Part shown: piece by piece, positions 1 to 11,976 of the stretch
Layout of the letters: every line of letters starts with the position of its first letter
How positions within the stretch are numbered: position 1 is the stretch's first letter
DNA from: Aaosphaeria pasadenensis
Taxonomy: Eukaryota; Ascomycota; Dothideomycetes; Pleosporales
Length of the DNA stretch: 64,000 nt
Direction of reading: 5' to 3'
NCBI GenBank assembly: GCA_022813625.1
Contig: JAKLMB010000028.1
Coordinates: 372,001 to 436,000, forward strand
Translations under genes and position numbers: made by a program
The notes under the pieces: generated by a model
Told to the model about the DNA's origin: nothing
Seen by the model: the letters and a program-made list of their open reading frames with translations, nothing else
Database searches by the model: none

Positions 1-2396
1 CGAACGAATGGCTTCACCAATGTTAAGTCCTCGTCCTTACCAGAACCTACAGCTGGACTTCCATGTCGCGAGCTCCCACTAGGTGTCTTGCGATGCGTGG
101 GTCCGGTTTCCCCTAACCTGGATTTACTCCGGATGGGGCTGATGTTCGGGCTGTTTTGAGTATTCGCTCGAGATCTTGCTGTGCTCTTAGCAACAGTAGA
201 CTTCTTGGTAGTTGCAGCAGCAGGCGTCTTTTCGGGTGTCATGGAAGGCGTTGTCGTTTTCGCGACCCGCCGACTGGCATAGGGGTCTGCGGTTGCTGGA
301 CGAGTCAGTTCTGGTCGAGGGCGTGTTGGTCGTCGGACGGTGCCTCCTAGAAGCGAGCCTGAAGAGTTCGAACCCACGGCCGATTTTGTCGTGCCTCCCA
401 AGGCCGAAGGGGGCCTGTTGCCAGACGAAGTGACTGAAGTATTCGAATTAGTCCGGGGACCTAGTGACCGTGATGATTGCGACTTCGCAGGTGTGTAAGC
501 TGCCTGAGCGGAATTGGGACGGTCCGGAAGTCCTTTGGTAGCAGCCAACTTGGCCCTTCTTTGCTCCGCAATCTTCTCCTTCAAGGTACTTCGAGCTGCG
601 CCGCCGCCTGCGCCAACTGATTTCGAGAACGAGGAGGGAGCGGTACTTTGCGATGAGGCGAGGGAAGCATTGGGGTTGTTGGGGTCTTTGTCGAGGCCGT
701 TCTTCTCCCTCTTCTCGAGCGTCTCGTAGATGCTACTATTTTTAGTGACGGTTTTCAATGTGGTGATATCGAAATACTTACGCCTCTGCCTTTTGGGGCC
801 ACACCAGTGCAAACGTCCAGTAAGTGCTCCTGAAAGACTCTCTTACTTTAGGGTTAGCATCTGTCAGCCCCCTCTTGAGGATCTTTTCCACCTGTTCCAG
901 GCCTCCAGAGTGTTCAATGTGTGCCTTGTGTTTGCGGATCAGAGTCTTGACCCAGTTTGCTGAGTGTGTACGAGGTTGTACATTCTTATCCTGGGAGGCG
1001 AAGGCAACATGTTGCATGATGCGGTGGGTGTAGGAGACATTCGAGATAATGGCCTCCACTGTGGTGCTGCCGTTCTGAGCGGCGATGTTCTTGGTCGCTG
1101 CGCACATCTTGATGAAACTCTGTAACAAGATCTCCACCCATGGATCCATGGATGGGCCTAAAGTCTTCGCAAGTTCCTGGACCAGTTGACAGCCGTTCGT
1201 AGACATGGTCGTCCGTAAGGTATTGGCAACTTTCAAGATACCGTCCAGGAGCGATTTGATACCCGCCATGAAAGGATAGTGGAACTCCGTGGGCGCATTT
1301 CCCTTGGTTATCCTCCGAAGCTTCAAGACGCTCTTGTCTCTTGCCATCCAGTTCTGCTCCGACTCTTTCCCTTCAAAATGCGGTGCCATATCCCTGAAAA
1401 TGTCGTCCAGCTCCCTCTGGGTATAAATGTGAAGAGCATCCATGCTAATGACCTCCGCTGGCGGTGCTATCTCCGACAACATGCTGTCGGCAAACCCGGT
1501 ATCTGGTTGTAGCGACTGGGCTCGCGCCGCGGAAATGGGGCGCGCTGTGGGCGCGGGCGCAGGAGGAGGTGGCATCTCTGCCTCGGGCGATTCCTCGAGA
1601 TGTGATATTATGTAGTTAGCTATGGTTTTGCGAACGTTGAAGTGTACGAGCTGTTTCTTCAGATTCGCCTTGCCGTGCTCGGGCGCATTACTACGTTTAT
1701 TCATTAGCCAAGCTGGTATTGACGGAGTCGCTCGGGGATGGCAAATGCGCACCGGAACAGTTCCACTACGGAGGTTTTTGCAGTTTCGCGAACGCCAGCG
1801 TCGGCATCTTCGAGATTGGCAACGAGCAGGGGAACGTAGGCGCGGAAGGGGAGTTGTTCGTTCTTGTTCATCTAGCACAGGCAATACACGTTAGATGATT
1901 GTCACAATCGCAGGCTGACCACAGAATCATGACGGACCTTGACGACCCATTGCATGGATGCTTCTTTAGCGCGTGGGTTGGTCCCTTTCATGGCATTCTC
2001 GCGAACGAGTGTTTCTATCTCGGTATGGCTAAGCGGCCAGAGGTCTGAGAGGATCTGGGAGGCAGCATGGCGGTGGCTTTCACGCGCATCGCCGAACCGC
2101 TCAAGGAGTATAGGGAGTATGATATGGAACTGGGATGTGATAGTGCTGGTCTGGTTCTGGAGAGCCAGACGCTTGATTAGATGGCTGAGGGTGGAGAAGG
2201 CAGCCGAAACGAGGGAGGCAGAAGTGGTGGTGCTGATGGCAATGCGAATGCATTCGACTATGGTAGCCTGGCTGTCGTCGGGGACGCGATTGTGTTTAAT
2301 GCCGGACTTAAGGACATTGAACAGTTCTAATTTCTGGTCAACGACGGTGGAGGGCTTCTTGAGGGCGGCAAGGAGGGCAGCAGATTGCGCCTCCAT
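1..2396 (-). CDS. stu1: CLASP-family microtubule plus-end protein Stu1, C-terminus cut by window edge
   Basis: Microtubule-stabilising CLASP protein that, in yeasts and moulds, acts at spindle microtubules and kinetochores. Four exons join in frame: 2396-1938, 1871-1753, 1690-782 and 735-1. The introns have good ends (for example GTAAGT...TAG and GTGCGC...ACGTAG with a GCTAATGA branch site). The first 225 or so residues form a TOG/HEAT array containing LEDADAGVRETAK. A second TOG (CLASP_N-like) covers about residues 270-500 and ends in ANPKVRESFRSTYW. After it comes a Ser/Thr/Pro/Lys-rich disordered region containing LKEKIAEQRRAKLAA, a stretch seen in fungal Stu1. The frame stays open to base 1, so about 740 residues are visible of a family that usually has 1,100-1,200. 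Start chosen at MEAQSA; an in-frame extension further upstream is low-complexity leader. The 3' acceptor of intron 3 could be 3 nt further on. Confidence 0.88.
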
Positions 2397-3765
2397 TGTA
2401 CTGGAGGAAGACAGGTGGTCTATTGTGGTGAGGGAATGGTGGACGCGGGGTACATGAGGAGCATCAAGAGGAGGGAGGAGTAGGAGGGGAGGTCGATAAT
2501 GTAAAGAGAGAGTGAGTTGGTGTGTTGTGGTTGGCGTTGTTGTGGTGGTGGTTAGTCCTCTGGGGGGTGTATGTGTGTATGTGTATGTGTTTGTTTGAGC
2601 CCACCCGCTCCCAACTCCGCAGTAACTGTGCAGGCCCCCTTGGCGACGGAAAACATAACAAAACACACACTAAAGCACTAAAACACGCCCTAACTTCTAA
2701 CTGCGCATCTCTCCCATCCTATCCTTTGCTTCACAACGCCGCACTGCGTCTCACTAGTAACTAAAGGCAATAATGATAGCAAGCCGCCTCCTTACGCTGT
2801 GAAACAAAAATAAAAGGCGATGAACCACAATAAACATTTTCATCTCCGTGCGCTCGGGATCAGAATCATCTTATCGGTTCTCTTTGGAACGGATCAGTAT
2901 GTGGCAGTCAGTCATAGCTTAACCCTAAGAGTAAAACCTGCCCATGCGGCATGGCTATGTGCTGTCATAGCGGGTGGTTCTGGTTCTGGTGGTGGCCCTT
3001 ACCAGCAGAGAGGGGAAGACACGGGGGTTAATTGGCGCAGATACACAGTTGCATCCACGTCCAATGCAGGTCGCGAGATTTCTAGGCAGCTGTCTTTGCA
3101 ATTATCTCCCTCTTTTTTTTTCATCACAATTCCTTTTCCAAAGATTTCAGACCATTCATAACAGTCTCGTTATCTTTTTATGAGGCAGCTGGTAGGAGGA
3201 GCTTGGGAGAGGAATAATAAAGTCAGGACTTCACAAAGCGGGGTCGGACGGGGATAGCTACAACCTGGACTTTTGATGATGGTGTAGAATCATGTAATCC
3301 ACGCCCCTACTTCTCAACTATCTTATGATCTATAGAACTGACCACCTTTTGTGTCATTGCTGAACCGCGTAGATCTAGATCGTCATGTCTTGACAGTCAC
3401 TATTAATTCCCTCAACATGCACCTAGCTCACTTGATGTTGCGCGACATATGCTGCCCAGTCCTGTCACCCCAGAATCATCCACATAAAAAAACCGTATAG
3501 ATTCGTGCAATTCATACAAGCCCCTGAGCCATATATGCCTGCCACCACCTAGTTATCGCCTTGACAACGAAACACAAAAAGCCACCCAGAAAGTGTCTCT
3601 CACACATAAAGCCAGTGCTACCGTCTCCATAGCCCCACTACCTGATCCATCCTACATCCCCCCCAACATCGTCTCTCCTCCTCTCCCCAATTCCCTCATA
3701 CCATATCATTCTTTGATCTCTCTTCCCTCTTCTCTCCTCCGTCGTCACAGCAGCATCCTCACCCA
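2397..3765. other. Non-coding stretch between stu1 and the rhodanese gene
   Basis: Holds the stu1 promoter and leader, which includes a GT/TGTATG-rich simple-sequence tract near 2565-2605, and a pyrimidine-rich tract around 3640-3760 just beyond the rhodanese stop. I see no gene in it on either strand. Confidence 0.6.
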
Positions 3766-4470
3766 CTACTCAGGCGGCCCCGTCCTCGTCCCAACCCCAC
3801 CCCTCTTCTCCCAATCCAACCAGCTGCCCCGGTACTCTCCCACATTCAGATACCCACCCTGCTTCGCGATCTGCGCCGCCGCGCTGCTCCGCACGCCCGC
3901 CTTGCAGAAGAACACGATCTCCTTGTCGAGCGGGGGCTTCGCGAAGCCGTAGCGGTCCTCGAACTCCTCCGCGGGCAGCAGCAGCGAGTCCGGCTGCGAG
4001 GCGATGGGGATGTTGAGCGCGGTCGGGATCGAGTTGGCGTCGAACTCGCTGGGCTCCCGCACGTCGACGAGCAGCGTGTTTTCGTTCGGGTTCTCGATTA
4101 GTTGTTTGATCTGTGGGTGGAAGCGGGCGAGCGGGTTAGCCTGGGATGTAGAGAGGGGGCGATGGAGGGTATCGGGTGATCGGGTGGCGGGGTCGTTGGA
4201 GGGGATAGAGGGAAAGTGGTGATGGGTAAGAAGTTGGTGGTGGTGAGTACATACGTCTTCGAACTCATACATCTTGCTTCTCTTGTCGCTGGGGAAGCCA
4301 GAGTGCCATCGCTGCTGTTGTCCCGCTGCCGTTGCGACTGAGGGTCTGGCGAACCCATTCCGAGCTGCAACGATGGAGGGGGTTGCTCGTCGGGGTGCAG
4401 TGCATTGTGATCGAAGTAGTGAGGATGAAGACCGTAGAGTCAAGGTCTGAATTGCACGTCTGGAAGCCAT
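3766..4470 (-). CDS. Mitochondrial rhodanese-domain sulfurtransferase
   Basis: Single-domain rhodanese that probably transfers sulfane sulfur (thiosulfate sulfurtransferase type, like yeast RDL1/RDL2). Exons 4470-4255 and 4110-3766 are joined over a 144-nt GTATGT...CACAG intron and give 186 residues. The first 50 or so residues are rich in Arg, Ser and Ala and lack acids, as in a mitochondrial targeting peptide. The rhodanese fold follows: LLVDVREPSEF near residue 85, then the active-site loop FFCKAGVRSSAA with catalytic Cys141, then the closing GSWLDWEKRGG. All expected rhodanese landmarks are present, so it is probably active. The substrate cannot be told from sequence. Confidence 0.85.
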   Translation of the reverse strand: MASRRAIQTLTLRSSSSLLRSQCTAPRRATPSIVAARNGFARPSVATAAGQQQRWHSGFPSDKRSKMYEFEDVCTHHHQLLTHHHFPSIPSNDPATRSPDTLHRPLSTSQANPLARFHPQIKQLIENPNENTLLVDVREPSEFDANSIPTALNIPIASQPDSLLLPAEEFEDRYGFAKPPLDKEIVFFCKAGVRSSAAAQIAKQGGYLNVGEYRGSWLDWEKRGGVGTRTGPPE

Positions 4471-5241
4471 TGTGATAGCAATTGGTTACCCTAGAGGTTG
4501 TGGTGATTGCGGGAACGCAGTTAGCTCTGCGCAACATCGAACTATCATGAGCTCACTAATTTGGGGTCGCGAGCTTCGGAACTAAGCTATTTATCGCCGA
4601 CATTCACCTCTTACAAAAAATGGGGACGTGCCTCCCTAGCAGCATTCCACATATATTTGTCAGTCAGGCACATTACGCAAGATGGAAATGATCATTTCGG
4701 GTATTGTTGCTCTATTGTAGATTTTAGGTATATTTCCAAACACAGCCGTGCACACAGTACCAACTTCAGACTCTCCGCCACCGGGTCGTTGCGTTATAGT
4801 CGTGAGAGGTTTGACATTACACAGTACGGAAGGATAGAGGAAGTAGAGAGGAGAGAGAGAAAGAGGTCACTGCAACACGGTCACTAGCACTATCCTTCCG
4901 GCCACGGAGTCAAGACCATGCAGACGAAGGTGCAGAACCACAAAGCAGCAAATTGGTATATTCTTTGCGCCGGGGGAATCATTTCAAAGGAACGCCCTCA
5001 AATAAAGGCAAGAGAGAGACGCACAAGAAAGCAGAAAACTAGAACCAAGCCAAACTGAAGAAGCAGGAAAACACGGAAAAGCAGGAAAACAACGTAAAGA
5101 AGCATTGCGCAAAACAGCCGGAGGCTTTTGAACTTTCGCCATGTGGGGTATAATTCTTTTTGGTATAGTTCGTCGCATAGCACCGGAGGGGGTATTTGTT
5201 CGTCATAACCGGGTATATCAAGTGGGAAATGGTGTATCGTT
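4471..5241. other. Intergenic stretch between the rhodanese promoter and the KH-gene 3' end
   Basis: Contains a purine-rich run at about 4836-4866 and, in the presumed 3' UTR of the KH gene, two copies of AAGCAGGAAAACA near 5060-5090. No gene seen. Confidence 0.55.
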
Positions 5242-8200
5242 TTAACGAGGAGGCCCAATAGGGGCCGGGTATCCAGATGCAGAATGAGAAGTACTGGGAC
5301 GTCCGCTGTCGACGGAGCCCCGCGGGTCGTACCTAGGGGTTATATCCCCAGACGCCGCCGAATGGGAACCGAAAGGAAACTTGCTCTCGAAACGAGGGGT
5401 TGGCATGGACCAACCATTGGTGTGGTGCTCGTCGTCAGCAAGATTAATGCCACTGTCATTCCAGGGGTTACGATAGCCGCTTCCCTGAGACTCGAGACTA
5501 GCAAGAGAGGCTTTGGAAGCATTGCTGGAAGCATGCTTGAACAAGGATCCGGGAGAGTTGGATCCGTTCTTTCGACCATTGAAGATCGAGGTGAAAGAGG
5601 ACATGCTGCCAGGCTTGCGGAGACGATCCAACATGCCTGCAGCGGGTCGCTCCTCACTATCACCGAAGTGAGAGCGAGTGGGAGAGTCGGTACTCTCGAC
5701 CAGGGGTTGGGCTTGTTGGAGGAGCTTGGACTCGAAGAAGGGAAGCGAGTCTTCGAAAGAGTCGGACTTGGGGCGGGGCAGAGCGCCACGGATGGTGTTG
5801 GTATCAAGTCCGTGCATAACCAAGTGATTGATGAGGAAGTCAAGGGCATCCTTGAGCCCGCCAGCATTGTTCCTGGTGAAGCTCAGATGGATGGTTTCGA
5901 TCTGTTGTTCTTTGTCATCGACCGTCTCCTTCTGAGGCTCTCCCAAGTGAGCCTCGACAACGTGCTGATCTTTCAGCTTGTCAAGGATATCGGTCTTGAA
6001 CTCAGGAGATCGCATATGCTCGCCGAGCTCGGTGGAGACAGGGAAAGAAAGATCATGTGCCTCGGGGACCATTCCCTGTATACAGTTAGCATGTCGTCTT
6101 AGAATCCAAAACTATTGCAGGTACGTACCAAGAACTCGTCAACTGCCAGAGGCACCTGGTACTCAGGGCCAGAGACAGTAACAATATCGCTTGCTTCTTC
6201 CGTGCTCGGGAAGGTAATCTTGCAGTTGAACTTCTTCTCCAACTCATCAATCTTGTCCATGCGGGCGATCAATTCACGATGGTAGAGGCGGTTGATGTTG
6301 ATTGTCTCGCTCACGAACTCCGCGTCGGCCTTCTCAACCATATCCATGATCTCTTGCTTGACTAGGTCAAGGTTCTGGGCATTGCGAGCCGGCGTGCGGC
6401 AGATGACATTATCAACCTTGATATCATCTTCCTCTTTGCCGAAGCCCCCACGATCCATGGCGTTGGAGAACTTGACGAACACGGAGTATTTCTTCATGAT
6501 ACGCTGGATATGCTGGCCGCCGATACCAATGATGCGCTTGTGGTACTGGTCTGGGACGTGGAACGAGATGGCGGCAGGCATTTCCTGCTCGACGAGATCA
6601 AGGCCGCTCTTGGTTGCATCGTATTGGGCGCCACGGACGACGATGTAGAAGTTGTACTCGTTGAAACCATCGAAGACAATCTGGACGCTGCTATGGCTCA
6701 TGATCTTGTTGATCTTTCCATTCTTCTTGCCGCTCACAAACTCTTTATGCTCATTAGCAAGCTCAATCTTGACACTCATGTTGTACTGAGACTTCTTCAC
6801 GAATGGAATGTTGTTGATGACCATCATGGCAGCCTTGACGGCATCATCGGATCCGTAAATATGGAAATTGAGCTTTTCGAAGCTGATCTCTGCACCAGAA
6901 TTGATGCAAATATCGGACAGCATGGCACGGACATCAGCTGGAGTAGGCGGGCGCTGAGTAGGGTCCGGATGAGTGATGAACCACGAGGCACTGTAGAATT
7001 GACCAGCCTGCTGCGATTAGTATGGACAATAGGGACTGAGAGAGGCCTGGGGTAACTTACGAGGGCCATCAATTCACGCACGGTGCGCTCAACATGCAAG
7101 ACGTCTGTGCCTTGGACACGAACAACACCGCGCTGCATTCCCAATGGAGGCATGAGAATGTACGATCCATTGGTCTCGATGATCTTGCGAACCTTGTCAA
7201 GGCGCTCGAGCAGAATGGCGTCCAATTTCGTATCCGTCACCATGACGGGCTTGACGAAGACCTTGGTGTTGACAACCAACTCTTGAAGCCTGCGCTTTGC
7301 GAGCAAGATACTCTCCTGGTTCTCGCCAGTGATGAAGATCTGATCCTCGGGTCGACGAGTGGCACCTGGGGGCGTATAGTTGTACAGACGCGGGAACGGC
7401 GGCGGGAAGTAAATGGCTGTCCCGGTAGCAGACTCGATCAGTTTGATGTTCTTACGTCCTCGTCCGCAGATCAAGGTATGCATGGTTAGCTCGAGCCTCA
7501 TCGAGTCCACAAGCCTCTTGAGCTATTGATCAAATTAGTTTGTGCGCTAGTGCAATCAGCTATCAGCTGCGGGGCAAAAGAACTTACGATCTGGTCGATC
7601 ATGATCAAGACACGCGTCTTCGCGTGTTCCATGGTCTCCATGTCGCCGTAGATTGCACAGCGTAGTCGCGAGTCGACTCCGGTCTCGAGATTGCCATTGA
7701 AGCTGGCGGACTCGATATCAGGCTGCTTCGGCATCAAGACGAAAATGTCGGCCTTGGTGGACTTTGCAATGAGATCGAGCTGAGACAACACGGGTGCCTT
7801 GAGGTTCTGCGAGGCTCTATCGATGATGAGATCGGAATCGATATCGACGAATGAGGAGCGCTACGGCAAAGGTTAGTGATCTGATTCTAATTCTGATCGA
7901 CCTCGATGCTCTGTGACTGTCAAGCTGGAAGGCCTACCATTGAGATGGGCGTCGAGTTGAGGATCTTGCAGCGCATCTGATTCACGATCTCGAGCTCTCC
8001 TGACAAGCAGACGTTTGTGACCAAGGCGCGTAGGGGACCCCGCTGTAAACCGGGCAAGGGCTTGGACTCGGCAGAGACGACGGTAGCAGCGAGGCGGCCA
8101 TCGCTCGAGTCGGTGATGTCCTTGCAGAAGTTGCGGAGGTTTTCGACATTCTGAGCGTGTACGGGCAATTTGTGTGGTGGTGGAACAGCGTCAGCCGCAG

Positions 8201-8504
8201 CCGTAGCCGTAGCCGTGCCTTCCGGATGTATCCAGCGAGCCTTTGCCCCCGGGCTGGCATACATGATGTCGTCGACATCGGGACCAGGCAGAGTGGAGGA
8301 GAAGGGGACATTGAAGGACAGATTGACCTGTGTGCCGGGAGGGATGACGGGCGGGGCGGCATTTGCGGTCGAGGGACGTTTTATGGGCGCGGTTGTGACG
8401 TTCAGATCGTGGGTTCTCGAGGAGGAAAATGAAAAGCCGGCGGAGGGGGTCATCTTCTCCCAGCCGTGACGTGCCTGGCCGGTGAAGTTTGATATTTTGT
8501 GCAT
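5242..8504 (-). CDS. Multi-KH-domain RNA-binding protein
   Basis: Five exons (8504-7938, 7860-7588, 7522-7061, 7007-6129, 6075-5242) are separated by 53-77-nt GT-AG introns. Every exon is a multiple of three, giving 1,004 residues. The clearest KH domain, about residues 560-640, carries a canonical GxxG loop in RIIGIGGQHIQRIM. Further KH-like units are degenerate: ICGRGRKNIKLI near residue 290 has Arg in place of the last Gly, and SGKKNGKINKIM lies near residue 500. The last 200 residues are Ser/Gly/Asn/Pro-rich and disordered, followed by GPPR at the C-terminus. It probably binds mRNA in the cytoplasm as a vigilin- or Bicaudal-C-like scaffold. I do not recognise a named orthologue, so the RNA targets and symbol are left open. 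Confidence 0.85.
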
Positions 8505-8804
8505 GACGGGGTTAGTATGGGGGAAGCCCTCGTGATGGATCGGGCTTGGGGAGGTGATGGGCGGGGGGAGGGAGGGAGAGGGAGGGAAGAGGGAAGAGGT
8601 CGAGGTTGAGGTTGAAGGTGGTAGGGTAGTCAGTAATAACCTCGACTAGACTACACAAGTGACTAGCAGCAATCCGTTTAGAACCAGCCTACCAGGTCAG
8701 GTAATACTAATAGTAGGTAAGTAACCAGCCCAGCCAGCCAGCCAGTCAGTAAGTTAGCCGGATTACTGGGGGGATTCGACTACTAGAACTGACTTGGGAC
8801 TGGG

Positions 8805-8832
8805 AACTGGACTGGAACTGGACTGGAACTGG
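8805..8832. repeat. Short tandem repeat, 11-bp unit
   Basis: AACTGGACTGG occurs twice and then AACTGG, upstream of the KH gene. A CCAG-rich run (CAGCCAGCCAGCCAG) lies just before it near 8737-8752. Probably polymorphic simple sequence. Confidence 0.8.
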
Positions 8833-9930
8833 CCAACTTTCCTTGGCCGCGCCCGGGTTCTCTACTCATACCTTACACACTACAACCATATGACTAACAC
8901 AAAGTATCTTACCACATCTTACTCCGAACCCATAGTGAGTCGTTCTACTACCTTTGAGTACTCCGTGCAGTGACGATGATGGATTCAGATTTCATCTTGA
9001 TCCTGCAACATCCGTCCATCATGACCATATATGTTCGTATGATGTTTCGGCTTTTGCTGTTGATCTATTCGTGAGCATCAAAGTAGTTCAAGTGTTAACT
9101 AATACCTACACAGTACAACTGAGAGTCTCTAAGAGCAAGGAAAAGACAACTCGTTTTCCGCTGCATCGGGGAACTTGTACTTGTAAGGATTCGTTATTCG
9201 CTTGCCGTCTTGTTGGGATTTTAACTGGACGGGACGACTGTAGTCTACTTGTAACTATGTATTGGTAAACCCCGCCTAACAAGTACTCTCTACTTGGCCT
9301 TTTATTACCACTAATAGTTATCTACTACTACCATGACGAAGACACTTCAATTAACGATTTATATATCTAAAGAAATACTATCCACATCAACACTTTCCTA
9401 CTCATACATCTCTCTATTCCACAGGTGGATATCCAGCGCTTCTTCTACTCGAACTGTCCGAGTACCCCATCTCATCTACACCGAGATAAGCCCCACCCAT
9501 TCTCCGTTTCACACAATAAAAACAGTTTCGATACTGCAACCGTACCTGTTTGACCACCACCACATCCACAACAGCTGTTTCTGTCCATTTTGTCTCTCTT
9601 CCACTCTCTTGCTACTCTTCAAGGCGTTAAGACACCCACTTGTACTTACCCGGGACATGTCCTGCATCACATAGAGATACACATCGACGTCGACGGTCAT
9701 GTTGGTAGGACTCCCCTGCCCACCTCCGTCTCACCCACCCCCTTATTCCTTCCATAGGGATTAGGGATTAGGGAATCGATACTCCCCATTCATTCCGCAA
9801 ACAAACGCCCTACATTATTGCAGAAAAATCCAGCCATACCTCTCTCCCTCCCTAAACTCACCCCCTGCATTGCTACCGCCCCATTCCGTTGCCCTCCTAT
9901 GACAATGCACCCATAGTATAGTACATACTG

Positions 9931-9948
9931 CATGCTCATGCTCATGCT
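9931..9948. repeat. CATGCT tandem hexamer
   Basis: Three adjacent copies of CATGCT, with a further CATGCTCAT at 9955-9963. Non-coding. Confidence 0.75.
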
Positions 9949-11158
9949 CGTGGCACATGCTCATACCGTCTCTTACGTTACTACGAGTATGCTGGTTGCC
10001 GCTCGGCCCTGTCCAAAAAGCTTGTCGACTCGGCACCACCGCCGACAGATCGCACGACTCAACTGCTTTCTCAGTTGTTCTTCCTCAACAGCTAACTGAC
10101 CATGAATAGCTACGTGAACCATGAAACGACCTACGTAGACCATTACTCATTAACCATTCACCAATACTACTAATAATAACAATGACTTCAGCTCTGAAAG
10201 GGCCGTAAACCGCGTACCTCATTCCCCAGACAGGCAGTTGCCGTAAGGCCCAATTCCTCCCCTCTTCTCCTCTCCCGTCACACGGCTCTAAACTCCGCAC
10301 GCGGGAAAGCAAGTAAGCATCATCATCACCGCATCTCACGTCGAACGAACCACCGCCACGTAAAAGGTAAAAAACACGTTGGGCAGGAGGGTAAACACAC
10401 CCATCAATTGCCTTTCTACCTTTCCTGCGTACTCCGTACATCTTGTTGAAAGTCTACCGTGTGCATACGCCTTGCATCAATCAACTTCTCCTCTCCCTCC
10501 CTCTCCCCTTATCAACCCTCTGCCCCCCGAGTAAAAATAGAAAAACAAACAACAACAACAAAACTCTCAACCAGACCATCCATTCATTCCCAAGTAAACT
10601 GCCCACCTAAACCACAAAACCGCACTGCAAATCAAACCGGCCGCTCCCTTCCAAGTTCCCCCCTGGGCCCCCCTGATCCGCCGCCGCGTCAACAAAATCA
10701 TACTTAGGAGGTACCTAGCTACCCACATACGTCCGTCACCCAACGTTGGCGACCGACCCGTCCCGAGCGTCTGTACCTACCTACCTAGACACCTAGAAAC
10801 ACCAAACCCCTCGTACACCTGCCTGGACTCGGCCTGGGGGACGATATCAAAGCGTTCTGTAGCGTAAGGCTGTGCAAAAAAGCATCAACATCGCACGTCC
10901 CAGTAACTACCTGGGTTAGGTACCTGGCCTGGGTAGTTAGACCATCCGTGCTCAACGTACATACGTCGTAATTATACCATACCATCGAGTAACCGCTCTA
11001 GGTAGATATTCAATAGTTGACGAATTGCGTAATGCACCTAATTACAGACGCCCTAAATCTACCCTACCTACATCCAGGGATTTGGTCGATTAATCAAGTG
11101 ATGGTTGTCGTTATGGTTCAGATCGACGACGAACAGCAGCTCCACAGGGCGGACAATA

Positions 11159-11180
11159 ATGCATATGCATATGCATACAT
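11159..11180. repeat. Palindromic ATGCAT microsatellite
   Basis: Overlapping ATGCATATGCATATGCAT units in the gene-poor stretch. The unit is self-complementary, so a hairpin or cruciform is possible. An ACCTAGGTA palindrome follows at 11185-11193. Confidence 0.75.
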
Positions 11181-11976
11181 ACAAACCTAGGTATGTACGG
11201 CACAGTGTCGTTCAGCTCGAGCGAGGGGAGGTTAAGGCCGGACAGGGCTAGGCTGGATGTGGAGGCCCGGTTGATTGCGCGTATTGGGGCGTATCGCTCG
11301 CGCGCGGAGGGGTGTGTAGCCGTCTTCCGAGGTGCTAAGGCTGGGAGGGGACTGGGGATTCGTTACGTAGGGGAGGTTGTTCGAGTGCTTAGTACTGAGG
11401 AGACGGGGACGGAGTTGGAGAGAGGTTTAGTTTTGACGGTTGTTTGGGTGCTCGTGGGGTCTAATTGAGGGTTCTGTGAGTGATACCTGGGCACAGTACG
11501 GAGTTATTCGCTGTGTCGAAAGCCTTCATTTTTGTTGAATGATCATGGAGCGAAGGTATACCTATAGAACTTGCAAACCCACATTTTCGCATGAGAGAAG
11601 GGAAAAACAGAAAGTTACATCAACAGCGCTTCCATGAGGTTCAATCGTTTCTGTTTGAAGATTTCACATTCGGTCACACGGGTGGCATTGACTTGGTGAT
11701 GACATTTATAATACAGACGCTTTTGATGGTTTCTCTATTATACTTTGTGACTACATATTGTACATTCAATGTGGACTGACTAGTGGCAGCTCTCCTTAAT
11801 GCTCATGACAGATGGTTAGGTGTCCAACTTGGGCCTTTGACCATTCAATCAATCCTTTTGCAATGCAAGAGATTTTGCTTACCCCAGAACAACCAAATCC
11901 TACTCTCAATCAACCCAACGAGGATCGCCAGCTTCCTCCAATTACTTTTGTTTGAAAATTACAAGAACAGTGTTAC

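Larger units (their letters stand above)
8505..11976. other. 3.5 kb gene-poor stretch
   Basis: Longest gap in the window. It has the KH-gene promoter at the left, then small tandem repeats (8805-8832, 9931-9948, 11159-11180). At 10480-10700 a pyrimidine-rich run is followed by an A/C-rich AACAAACAACAACAAC tract, the usual look of a fungal transcription start and 5' leader on the plus strand. No convincing coding region follows it. Short open frames (29-113 codons) have no family resemblance or sensible composition. Confidence 0.55.

Noticed and set aside
5284..6102. 272-codon plus-strand frame
   Set aside because: Antisense to the last exon of the KH gene, no domain and no leader.
9756..9774. 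AGGGATTAGGGATTAGGGA looks like telomere repeat
   Set aside because: The period is 7 (AGGGATT), not the 6-bp TTAGGG, and there are fewer than three copies, so not an interstitial telomere.
11101..11190. 29-codon frame ending in alternating Ala-Tyr
   Set aside because: The repeat coding is just the ATGCAT microsatellite.
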